Assembly: GCA_963978905.1 (NCBI GenBank)
Contig: OZ022260.1
Span: forward strand, 49,001,551-49,065,550
DNA: 64,000 nucleotides
Origin: Trichostrongylus colubriformis
Taxonomy: Eukaryota; Nematoda; Chromadorea; Rhabditida; Trichostrongylidae
Direction of reading: 5' to 3'
Part shown: piece after piece, positions 48,911-59,619 of the stretch
Layout: the number at the start of each line of letters is the position of its first letter
How positions within the stretch are numbered: position 1 is the stretch's first letter
Program-made: the position numbers and the translations under genes
The notes under the pieces: model-generated
Database searches by the model: none
Told to the model about the DNA's origin: nothing
The model's input: the letters and a program-made list of their open reading frames with translations, nothing else

Positions 48911-51900
48911 CTATTCTGGCGATATCCTTTTCAGTTCAGCTGTGATTCTTCCCTCGAAAATGGGAAGATAGGCAGAATCATCGTTTACCAGGAGGAGCTG
49001 GTACGGCGCAGAACCGTCCTCACATGTTGATTTGAAAAAGAACCTGAAAAGATAAGAAATCGCAGGAGCGTGTGAACGGTGGGGTGGTACTATAGACTTG
49101 TTTTCGACTTACTGCACATTAGAATGAGATGAGATGGAGAAATGGCGACGGAACTCTTTAAGTGTTAATCCGGCTGGTGCTATAGGCACATGGGCAACCA
49201 CTGGTACTCCATCAATACCTTAAAATTATTCTCAGTAAAAACCTGGAGAAAAACCACAATTGAACAGTTCTCTAACTGCGTCAACCTACCTTTGTAAGAG
49301 ATGGTCATCAGCTGTTGTCCTGCAGAAGGAAGGGATCGGCGGGTCTTTCGAGGAGTGCTCAAACCAGGTGGAATCATGGGCATTCGACGCGACCCTCTGG
49401 AATTATCCGAAAATGCTGACGGCGCCATAGATTCCACACCGGAAGAATCGTATATTGGAGCTGTGTGACTGGAATTCCTAAACATAACTGGTATTAAATG
49501 CTAGTAGCCAATTATCGATATAAATGTAATACCTCGATTCTTTATAATACACGCCAGAAGTGTTGAATGTATTAGGAAGGGGTGGTGGAGCAAACTGATT
49601 CACTGAGCGTGGGTACGACGATACTGACATCGACATAACTCCCATAGTATTACTCCCAGATTTCGCACGTTCAGGAGAGAATGGTCCTGCAAAAAGTCAA
49701 AAATCAGCATGGAGCTATCATTCTACCGACTGCTATCATCTTTGAACAGTAAGTAACTGCTGCCAAAAACCTGAGTAGGCTCACCTAATTAACTGCTCTT
49801 GCAAAACTAAAGCCACTCGGGCATACTTGTGAGCTTTTTCTGATGAATGTTCTTATTTATTTGTGTGTAAGAATATGGGTAGAGATAGTGTAATGGCATT
49901 ACGCGCGGTCATCGCTTCTACAATCTGCGAACTAAATTCCGCCAAAATTCACTGAGCCCTCCATCCTATGGGATCACATGACTGTTTCCATATCTCTGAG
50001 AGGATAAAACCCCAAACGTGGATATATAGGTCTCTGCAGGTGACTGAAAAGATGAAGTTACTAATTTATACGCCTGTCTCATCTAAACAGTAGTTCAAAA
50101 CTGTGCCTCAGAAGAACTAATCCACCTCATCCCATGGTTCACCATGGAAGCCCTACCACAGATTACATACTTGGCGTTATATCAAAGCTATACGAAAATC
50201 AAAGATTCAATATCCTCCTAAAATAGCTCACTTGGTGAAAGGGCACTATGTCGTGGCGAGCGGTTTGCAGACGCTTTCAGACTGTCTTCTCTCATACGTT
50301 CCAAGTAGCATTCCACGTCATCGTCGTCATCACATGCTACATCATGAACGGCTTCAGAAGTCGAAATCAGCTCGCGAGTCTGGGAAGAAAGTAGAGGCGG
50401 TGTGGAAAAATGCATGTGAAAAATGACTCTATTAACTCACAGTACACTTTCTGTCTTCAATATCTCTTAGTTGTCGTTCGGTTTCATCGTTTCGTTCGCG
50501 CCTTGCTTGTAGCCGATTCAGCTTCTTGCAAAGTACTGCAGCAAACATTCGCCTCCCTGGAACAATACCATGCACCGGAAGTGAAATTTTTTGGGAGTAA
50601 TATAATTACTACCTCTTAAATGATGAACAAAAAATAATGCGCAAAAGACTGAAAGTCATTGGAAAATCACCTTCATCGGTATTATGATCAAACTGCATGG
50701 TGTCACCTTTTGCATGGTGTTCAACACGCTGAAAAATATGTGCATCGTATATTGTCCAGATAAGAAAACATAGAAAAGAGGCAATAAACTATTTCAAATT
50801 GGTACCGAAATAAGAAGGTCACTTACCGGGATGGCAAATGTCGTCGGATTTCCTCGTAAGTGTTCCTCTCGAATACTGCGCAATCTGAACGGGATGCTGC
50901 GTGACTAATCACGATACTCTCCTCCCTCTCCAATTAAGTAAAAAAGTTGAACCTTGTGGGCCGATGGCCATTAGCGTCGGATGAGAATGATGACGAAACG
51001 GCGCTATCATTTTGACTGGTTGTCGCATGGCAGACATAGGGACGAGGGATACTTGATGCAGGGTACATCTTTTCCAAAGAACTGGAAAGAGAAATATTTT
51101 TAGGGAATTCGAAGTGCAGAAATGAATTAGTTATCGCAACAGTAAAACTAGCATAGCAATTATCATAGTTTGAACAAAGAATCTCCAAAACCTTTCGCCT
51201 AAGACATGCTCTCTATCATGCCTAGATTTCATTAATGTTTCCGCAGTTAGTTGTGGTTTCTTTGAACTTGTAGCAGATCGACGTCGTTCTGTTGGAGTGT
51301 CGCCGGTATCTTCTCCACTCATGTTCACCTGAAACAACTACTTTCAGCTTGCAGCAACTAGAGCCTGAAACCGCTGAAATTATTTTAATTTCGAAACAGT
51401 GAGAATATCATTCAAGGTTCACGGTCAGTGTACTACATCGTGGTTCTAAAGGCATACTTTGCAATTTTGCAATGTCGGGGATTCGCATACGAAGTTACGA
51501 AGTATCGCAGAATAGCCTGCGAAGTCGCAATACCTCAGACTAGAAAAGCGCGAATTCTGCATCACCCTGAGACCTGAAGACTGAGTACGTATCGATCTGC
51601 CATCCCGCAAATCCACAGGATCGCATAACCGTAGAATCGCAAGTGCCGTCTTGCGTACCCCCACTTTTGCTTGAGCTATTTTCCGGCTTCTTTGACACCC
51701 CGGGGCTATAACTGGTAAGAGACGCAAACGGCATTTGCGATTCCGCGATTACGCGATCCTACGCATCGTGTGATTCCCAGGATTGCACAATCGCAACGCA
51801 CAGCCTCAGCCTTACAGCGATCGAGCAAACTCTCCCCCTTTTTAATGACAAAGGGAGAAATTTCACCTCGAACGCATTTCCCCACATTTTCTCAGGCTTT

Positions 51901-53332
51901 CCCCATGTTACTTGACTTGGTAAGTGGAGCTAATTCTCGGAAGTATAAATACGAAACATCATTTGGAATATTTGCAAGGCTCTCTTCAACCACATGTAAC
52001 ACTGGATTCACATATGGCACTATAAACTGATGCTCAAACTAATTCTAGATCAACAGCTATTGTAAAAAGATCAATCTGTGATTTAGGAGCACAGTGAGAA
52101 TGATAGAACTCACCCTATTGAATGCATCAAGAAACTCTTCGGAACAAACAAATTGTTCGTGTTGTTGACGCAGAAAAGAATCGAGGTAAGGCAACACACC
52201 AGCGAACAGTCGAGGGTCAGGGAAACCGGATCCCGTGGACTTCAGACGTGCGCCAATCTAGAACATTGGTATCAAGGTAGAATTCAAATAAATATGCAGC
52301 ACAACCGATAGATTAAATTTTATAAACAGTATTACTGGGATAATCACCTCTTGTCGAATTTTATGAGGGATGAAGTTGAAGCAACAGGAAGCCGTTCGAA
52401 GAGATATATATTTCTGATAGATCGATCGAGCCAATTCAGCGGTTTGGGCGTTTCGTTGGGCTGACATTCGGTCGTACGCAAGTACTGCGAAGTGCAACTC
52501 CAAGGGCTATAAAACCAATAAAAAATAACTGAAGCAGTATAGAGCTTCCGGTGCTATCGCGATGAGAGGGGAACCATATAACAGAAGCCACTTCGCGCAG
52601 CGTGCACAAGCCCTGTGGGAAAGAAGGGAACCCCTTCCATTGTCCGTAATGGCTTAGGAAAAATAGGTTGAGTGTGGCAATTGAGACGCCAGGAACGGGT
52701 TCAACATTGTCCGACAATTTATAGAATGTCCCCTCACTATGATAGCACCGAACTCTGCCGGTACTTCTTTGAGCACGGTTTAAAAAACCTACACATCAGA
52801 GAAGAATCGTTGTCAACTGATTTGGCGCTCCGAAGTACAGTATAGTAAAAACTCGAAGCGACAACTCTTGAAACAACAATAAAAAGTGATTTCTAAACCG
52901 AATGATGAGACTGCTTCGATTTCCTTTCATAACTCTTTGCTTTCTCGTTTTATCTCTTTACACAAGGTGTCCAGTTGTCGAACCAGGTGGTGTATTGGAT
53001 AACGATCATGCTATGAAAGTGATCGCAATGCCCAGTTTGACGCCTGGTAAGTGCACTTTACTAGATCAACAACTGAACGTCACAACTTCCATACACCCAA
53101 ACGCGATATGTGCGACCCATGCAAAACCTGCTGAACCAATGTAGAGTAATGCCAAACAAGAAAGTATCTCCGCAAATCATAGGAGAAATCGCGCGCAGAG
53201 AAAAAGGAATACCTGAGGATTAGAATTGGCGACGAGCCAGTCTCGGAAAGCGTCGAGCGCAGTTCGATCCGACAGAACGTACTCGAGCCGAAGCGTCCAG
53301 CGCATATGGGGCCGATCCCATTCCGAGGGCAT
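48911..53332 (-). CDS. pry-1: Axin (Wnt pathway scaffold), RGS and DIX domains
   Basis: Thirteen exons, 5' to 3': 53213-53332, 52348-52506, 52114-52257, 51192-51328, 50953-51081, 50827-50896, 50671-50728, 50441-50556, 50232-50379, 49533-49686, 49290-49477, 49113-49218, 48911-49043. They give 553 residues, near the size of C. elegans PRY-1. The RGS domain fills residues 1-141 ([47 protein letters not shown]). [14 protein letters not shown] segment matches the Axin IPPYRIRKQ block. A charged helix around 274-308 ([18 protein letters not shown]) matches the catenin-binding stretch. The DIX domain (about 470-553) ends [35 protein letters not shown]. Axin scaffolds APC, GSK3 and beta-catenin in the cytosol (family knowledge). 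The paralogue axl-1 is an alternative identity. Start choice: ATG 53332 sits one base after a strong acceptor, cattcttcag. An in-frame ATG at 53395 would add 21 residues. Confidence 0.92.
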
Positions 53333-55434
53333 CCTGAAGAATGAAAAAGCAACGTTGCCAGTCAATCGATTCAACTCACGATGATGAGAAGACATAAAGA
53401 AACTCGACCTACGTTAGCAAAGTCAAGCTACAAATCAACCGGCGATGAAAACACATGTTTACCAGAGCTGCGTCGAGATTACAGATCAAAAAATGAAGCA
53501 TTATCCAGAGAAAACAAGTCTTATTCAAGAACTGCAACACGCAACCCCAGCGAAGTAGACCGCATTTCCACCCGGCTTTCCAAGAAACCTCAGAACATTC
53601 TTAGCTTCTATGTCGAAAGACATCCTCGCAAGCTAACAAAACAAATTCCTTTAAATCATGAAAGTCTTCTGGTTGTGTACAACCATTAAAAATTAGAGCT
53701 TAATAATAAAAGTAGAACGATGCAAGACGAGTGCTTAGGAAATCATATTTGCAGGAACAAAGGTCAAATAGATATTGGGCAGAATGATAGCAAACCTGAT
53801 GAGCCTTGCCTAACGGTTCCACGCTGGTCAACAGGGTTGACCTTAATAGATGCAATGGTTAGAAAAGAAGAATGATCCCATGTAAGCGAACATATATAGT
53901 TTCAAAAATGGACACCATAGTGGCCGACTGTCCACTTTCTAGGTTTGCCAACGCGGAAATGGTCCAAATCGCACCTCGTTAAAAATAAAAGAGACGAAAG
54001 CAGTCGTTTCTTGCATTTAACGTTGTTTGATTAGATGGTAATTACTAAAAAGGGTCTTATGCTTACCATCAGAAGGAATTAGACAAACAATTTTGACCTA
54101 GGAGCAAAGGGAATTCGATGTGGTTTGTCGTAAGTCCCACATACCATACGAAGAAAAAACCCCAATTACGATTACTTGCAATGCAATCTTCCATTACAAC
54201 AACCTTCGCAATGGATGTTCTGATTTTAAAGATATTTAATCAATCACATTTCAAAACCTTGAAACTTCAAAGATAGAGACATAATCTTCGTGACATCCGG
54301 TCAGGACTTAAAGACACATGGCTTGTCTTTCCGTGCAACAGGTTCCTCAGTATATGTGTAGGTTCTAAAGTGAGTAGTGAACAGATTAGCCATTGCAAAC
54401 CTTTCACTCTTACCAAAGGCACTCAAGCCGGCGACGAAAGTATGTACTTATTAAGGCAGCATATGGATGTGCCGAGGAACTATGTCGCCAACACCAAAGT
54501 TCCTCGCAATCAACCCATCGAACCACTCCTTCACCTTTGGCTTACCTGTTATTTTCAGATTCGATTTATATGCATTGATCTCCTTTCCGAAATGCGCAGC
54601 GCACTACCGTGATTCTTTCCAAAAAAGATAGTTATTTCGGAGCGCCTGACAGGGCGTGGCCTACGTACTTGTATGAGAGTGTATTAGACTGTCTCACCCT
54701 GCCACACACTCTCATCTCGCCCCTAACCGAAGACCGTAGGCCACGCCCTGTCAGGCACTCCGAAATGGACTATAAGTATTATATCCTTACAACATAGCGA
54801 GAATAAAGCCGTCATTTCGATTATAGCCGAGGGAAGCCATGCTTCCAAATAGCTATCTACTATAAAAATTTGTAGCCTTTAACCGACTGCCACTAAAAAA
54901 TGATTGCTTGCCGTATTGTATTATATAGCAGGGAACGTAAGCAGAACCACTTTCTATTACATATTACACCCTAAACCAAGAGGAAAAACAAATTTGGAAT
55001 TTATTTTCATCACAATACTTCAAATTCTACTTGTAGAGAAATGGCAAAATTAGCTTATTTGCCCTAGTGACGTAATTAACCCAAATAAGATGGGATTCTG
55101 GAGCTGGATACAGGGGACCGAGTAACAAAATCCTACATTTGCAAGTTATTAGCGTTTATCCAAAAATTACTAAACAGAAATCCTCCGATATATCACTAAA
55201 AGTATCTGTGCCTTTTCATGTACTGGTGATAATTTCTATGCAGTGGATGGTCAGGGCCATACGGTGTTAGGGCATGTGACAACCGGGGTCAAATCAGAGA
55301 TGATTTTAGAGAATCATAAGCAGACTGGCTGTCAAACTTAATTCCCTTTTATCAGCCCAAACTAAGTGTCGTCACAGTATTCATGACAAAGAGCAGGAAA
55401 CGAATAGAACTAAATACAGGAATGAAATGACATT
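53333..55434. other. Upstream flank of Axin
   Basis: No supported exon. It should hold Axin control sequence next to 53333. The rest is AT-rich DNA with one family B foldback at 54.6 kb. Confidence 0.45.
54628..54773. repeat. Foldback family B, copy 3 (well preserved)
   Basis: atagttatttcggagcgcct and gacagggcgtggcctacg on the left face cgtaggccacgccctgtcag and gcactccgaaatggactat on the right, with a tgccacacactctcatctcg loop. Confidence 0.9.
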
Positions 55435-55644
55435 TCACCACAGCTCAGCAACTGCCCGGCCGGGAACTGCAGAAGATGATGGCGGAACGACACGATCGGT
55501 ATGAAAACCCACAATGTGGGAGTTGTTGAACGTGAACTTGTCGAGGCGCGGAGACGGGAAGTGACGGCGGCCCGACGGGGATAATGGCCGGCTGAGAGAG
55601 CCCCGACGCCCTTGCGGTGGCGCTTTGAAGTCGCCGACACCGCG
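55435..55644 (-). CDS. Candidate terminal exon, unknown protein, GC-rich
   Basis: An acceptor-like cgtccgcag at 55645-55653 opens a 69-codon frame ending in TGA at 55435-55437. The product is rich in Pro, Ser and Arg and contains FKAPPQGRRGSLSRPL, RRHFPSPRLDKFTFNN and SHIVGFHTDRVVPPSS. I recognise no family. Support: the frame is stop-free over GC-rich sequence unlike its surroundings, and it starts at a usable splice site. Against: no ATG in frame and no homologue known to me. The neighbouring frame at 55666-55758 may be its first exon. Confidence 0.3.
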   Translation of the reverse strand, partial: RGVGDFKAPPQGRRGSLSRPLSPSGRRHFPSPRLDKFTFNNSHIVGFHTDRVVPPSSSAVPGRAVAELW

Positions 55645-55665
55645 CTGCGGACGCTCGCGACCGCT

Positions 55666-55758
55666 TCAAAGGGCTGCCGCGGCGGCGACGGCGGCGCAGA
55701 TGAAAAGGCCGAGACGGTCGCCGATCGAGCGAAATGCCCCGAAAACTTTCATTGGCAT
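55666..55758 (-). CDS. Candidate 30-residue signal-peptide-like frame
   Basis: The ATG at 55758 starts a frame reading MPMKVFGAFRSIGDRLG, then LFICAAVAAAAAL and a stop at 55666. It has the charge-then-hydrophobic layout of a secretion signal. It stops 21 bp before the candidate exon at 55435-55644, which is in another frame, with no room for a normal intron. It could be chance coding in GC-rich DNA, an upstream ORF, or the start of a frameshifted secreted protein. Confidence 0.25.
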   Translation of the reverse strand: MPMKVFGAFRSIGDRLGLFICAAVAAAAAL

Positions 55759-57353
55759 CGCATTAAGTGCGCTAAACGACAGCTGTAGAATGTGCGCATG
55801 CGAATGTGGATGTGTCGTCGTCGTTTGGGAGCAAGGACGGCGCCGACATATGGCGCTTGGGGAAGTTTGTGGGTGCTCGCATGAGAAGAATGGAATGTGA
55901 GTGCTTTTGGTGGAGCAGTGGGGGAGTACTGTCCAGAACTCAGAACTCCCAATAGGTGTCGATCACAGCCTCCACCAATGGAATGAAGGTCAGTTAGGCT
56001 GTCTGAAGGCTAGTATGTACTCCCTAGAACTCACAGTCCTTCCCTTCTAATTTTTCTGTACATATTTCGGACACCAGAGCTTTTCCATCGTGCCTCTAGT
56101 CAAGTTCTACCCCCCGCCCTACTTTCCACACGAATGCGTTCGTTCTTTCTGTACTAATCCCTCACTTTGCAACAGCAGCGGTAGTGTTGGTGCTAACATG
56201 GGAAGCACAGCAGGCTATAAATTTTTGACCCTTTTCGGTCAATTATGTATTACTAAATCGTAAGAGGAGGATTGTCGCCAGCAATGCCGACGATGCTTAC
56301 ATATGGCCCACGCGCCACGGTATGGGCCATCACTTGGCTCATACAAAGTGTGCGTTTGGAATTTTATCGTATACTTTTGCCCCCCCCCCTCCCCTTCCCC
56401 CTCCCTACACACAACCAAGGAAGTGCATGGTGTCAATAAATCGACCGCGTTTGAACAGCCCTTTCCCTCTCTGAGACCTGCAATACGACCCCTTCTGGAA
56501 AGGTTGCTGCACGATCTTACCCCTATCCCCCAAAAAGCTCTCTCAAGTCTACTAAAAAAAGAAAAATCAGCTTGATGTCCGTTCACCTTTAACGTGGGGA
56601 AAATGTCGTAGTTTGCCAGTCGCTGGTCTGGGAGATATGCCATTAGGACAGAAGATACGTGTGACGGCGTTTGCGTTTGGCGTGCGACGCGATGAGTGCG
56701 AGCTAGCTGGTCCGCATGTAAATGGGTCATGAAGTGATGACGGTGAATTACCCTTCATTTTAGCTCTACCCGCTTTAAAACCCAGCTAGTACGGCGCCGT
56801 TAACTCGCACCCCTCGCGTCGCGCTCCACATGCCGCCATGCGAAGTTTCTGTGTTACTTGCACATATTCCTGGGTTGCGTGTACTGCTGAAGACGAGATT
56901 TTTACGCTTTTCATTCACTCCATGTACTCTCCTGCTTTCGAGGTGTTTTCGTACTACTAACATAGGAGTAGCAACGTGGCTGCCCAGGTACAGATACCGT
57001 GGAAAGGAGTTAAAAGAATAAAGGATAAAGTTCTTGGCGTTGATTAATCTCTTCTATGGGATGCGCCACGCATTTCAGCTCCATTCAGAATCGGGGTGGC
57101 AGGTGAATTGATACAGTGACTGGGACCAACCATGTGAAATTCAGTGCTTTTAACCTCCCAGACAAGTATGGCACCTTTTACCTAGCCCGGAGGAATGGAA
57201 GCCTTGGTGGCCTGGCAGGCATTGATGCGGTTAATCCCCGCATCATGAGGATGGGAGTGCGCGTCAAAAGCCACCATTCCACCTTTGCCCGGAGCTCTGA
57301 AATTGTGTTACGTGCTCTCATATGAGGAGCCAGGAGGTCTGCGAAACCCCCGG

Positions 57354-57790
57354 TTTGAAGGAATTGTCCACTAAAAAGATGGGTTTCCATGTTACCCATG
57401 TAGTTATGTTGTATCAGCCTAATGGGGCCGCGTGCGAAATTTCACGTGAAGAAATGTGAATCTGGCCAAGATACGGAATCATAAAGTCTCGGCCGGGTGG
57501 GCGGAGCCTCAGCAAGTGCCCCTCCAATCGTCCGCCGCGGTCGGAGACGCACTGTAGGAACAGAAAGTTACGTCAACAGTCCCACTCTCCGTTCCCAACC
57601 GCGGCGGACGACGGGACGGGGCATTTGCTCGGAGGGTCCGCCCATCCGGTCAAGAATTTGGGGAGCTGTATCTGAGCCGCATTCTCATTTTTTTTGCATT
57701 AAACTTTGTAAGCGAACCTTATTAGGCAAATACAACACAAATATTAGGGTAACAAAGGAATTAATTTTCCCAAGGACGAATCCTTTGAGG
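57354..57790. repeat. Foldback family C, copy 2
   Basis: gaaggaattgtccac on the left faces gacgaatcctttga on the right. The arms continue with gttacccatgtagttatgtt and gcctaatggggccgcgtgcg, and the GC-rich core with gtccgccgcggtcggagac is the same palindrome as at 640-1113. Confidence 0.8.
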
Positions 57791-58599
57791 TAATTAAATA
57801 AGCCTCCACCACCTCCACGAATCTCGGGACGATGTTGGTCATGATGTTTTACACACTTTTCCATTCATTATTTTTCAAGATACGACCTTCTGGCGAGTAC
57901 TGCGCATTGTGTCCTTGCACGGATGGCTGCGAGAAAGTTGCACCAGCTCATCACCTGAGCTATACAATTTCTGTCCACATTTAGTGCATACTTGCACTGT
58001 CTCCCAGAATTCAACTACTGTTGGAACAGAAAGGCCGCCTGATCGTATCGATTAAGGGTCGAATCATAAATCTCACATGGGACCGGCGATTCGATCGCTT
58101 GTCGGTCAGTTCAAAGAGTTCCGAGAAAGCTCATTTCGCATGGTCTCCCCACGGTCTGCACACATTGCTAACTGCTATATCGAGGGATCGGGATGGATCA
58201 GGCGGCTACCATTTCAAATCATTTTGGGTGTGATCTACTTGGAAAGCCTTCAGGTTCAATCAGTACATAAATGTAACAAGCTGTCAATTGCAGTGGGACT
58301 GAATTAAATTAGACGAATTCGCTGCTCTAAAGATATTGTTACTTTTTGAATCTAATTAAACTACAAAACAAAAAATATACTGTGAGAATCACTGTATTGT
58401 GCAGTGCAATAATTTAAAAATTACAGTGTTTCATCGTTTTCAGCGAAGCGACCTTTGTAAAATATTTGTTTTTTCCATAAGCATAAAATACAAAGCATTC
58501 ATCGTTGACCAGTCCTGTTTATCACAAGGTCACGCATTTTACTCCCGCTTAGAATGGAAATGGCGTCTCCCTCCCCTTCTTTTCTTCTTCTTATTTATC

Positions 58600-59600
58600 T
58601 TTAGCTTTTATTTCTTCTTCTTCCTTCTGACTGAGTGATCTGCCGTCTTTCTCAGCACGTGCCCATAACAGCTCAGTCGCTGCTGCTTCAACTTCAGCTG
58701 GAGCGGAGGCGTCTGTACGACCGCTCCCTGATCCTGTGCCGCGTCCAGCCGCATACCCATCTCAGCATCCTCACTTCGGCGGAGTGAAGCTGTCTCTCGT
58801 AAATCTTTGTTATGGGCAAGCACATGCTGTCAAAGAGCATTGTTGGCCTCACTAGGGATCGGTACACTTTGCCCATCAGAATCCTTGAGCACCGTCGGTC
58901 GCAGAAGATTCCTGAGAACTTTCTCTTTTTCCATCAGCTATTTATTCGAGCTTTCACGGCCTGAGCCACGCTACCCTCCGTGGCTATATCACTTCCCAGG
59001 TATCGGAAGTCCGAATTCTTTCGATGCTTTCTACATGGCCGTCCACGATGGACTCTGTACACTCCTCAGAGCTCAGGTGGTCTACTCGACGTTTAATGTA
59101 GGCCATCCTCTGCTAGCCTTTCCTGCCAGCTGCACCTTAGCCTGAAGTTCTTCTCTGGTGTCCGCTATCAGGACGATACCGCGGTGGTCCCTCTTTGAGG
59201 TATTCCATCATGCCATCCAGTAGAGCAGGAAGAGGAACAGGCTCATAACTGATCCGTGGTGTACCCCTACTGAGATTCCTACCTAAATTGTCAGCCCCTG
59301 TGGTGTGCGTATGGTAGCTTTAGCCCCATTGGTTGAATGAGGGCAACCAGATGCTCTGATGTCTGCCTTTCTTGAAGCGCATTGAAGATTACTGGTCGTG
59401 GTAGCGGTCGAAGGTCTTTTTCAGATCGAGGAAGGCTAGGTAGCAGGGTTTTGTCGCCTCATCAGTCAGCAACTCATCGAGCCTTCCCGATCCTGCGTTC
59501 AAAGTCCTCATTCGGACCAGCTTCTTCAACCGAAGTCGTTCACTCTCGCGTACTGACAACAAGACTCCGGCGGGGGTTCTGCGTTCCACTCGGGCTACGT
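58600..59600 (-). pseudogene. Non-LTR retrotransposon reverse transcriptase fragments
   Basis: At 59389-59589 the minus strand reads a reverse-transcriptase core, LAFLDLKKTFDR, with preceding MRTLNAGSGRLDELL-type sequence. At 58608-58876 it reads the C-terminal stretch of such proteins: KVYRSLVRPTMLFDSMCLP, RMLRWVCGW, QRLSCYGHVLRK. Between these, stops and frame changes break the protein and much of the palm domain is missing. It belongs to the endonuclease-RT (RTE/CR1-like) group by motif, and it is a relic. Confidence 0.8.
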
Positions 59601-59619
59601 TCTAGCGTTAACGCTGTTC

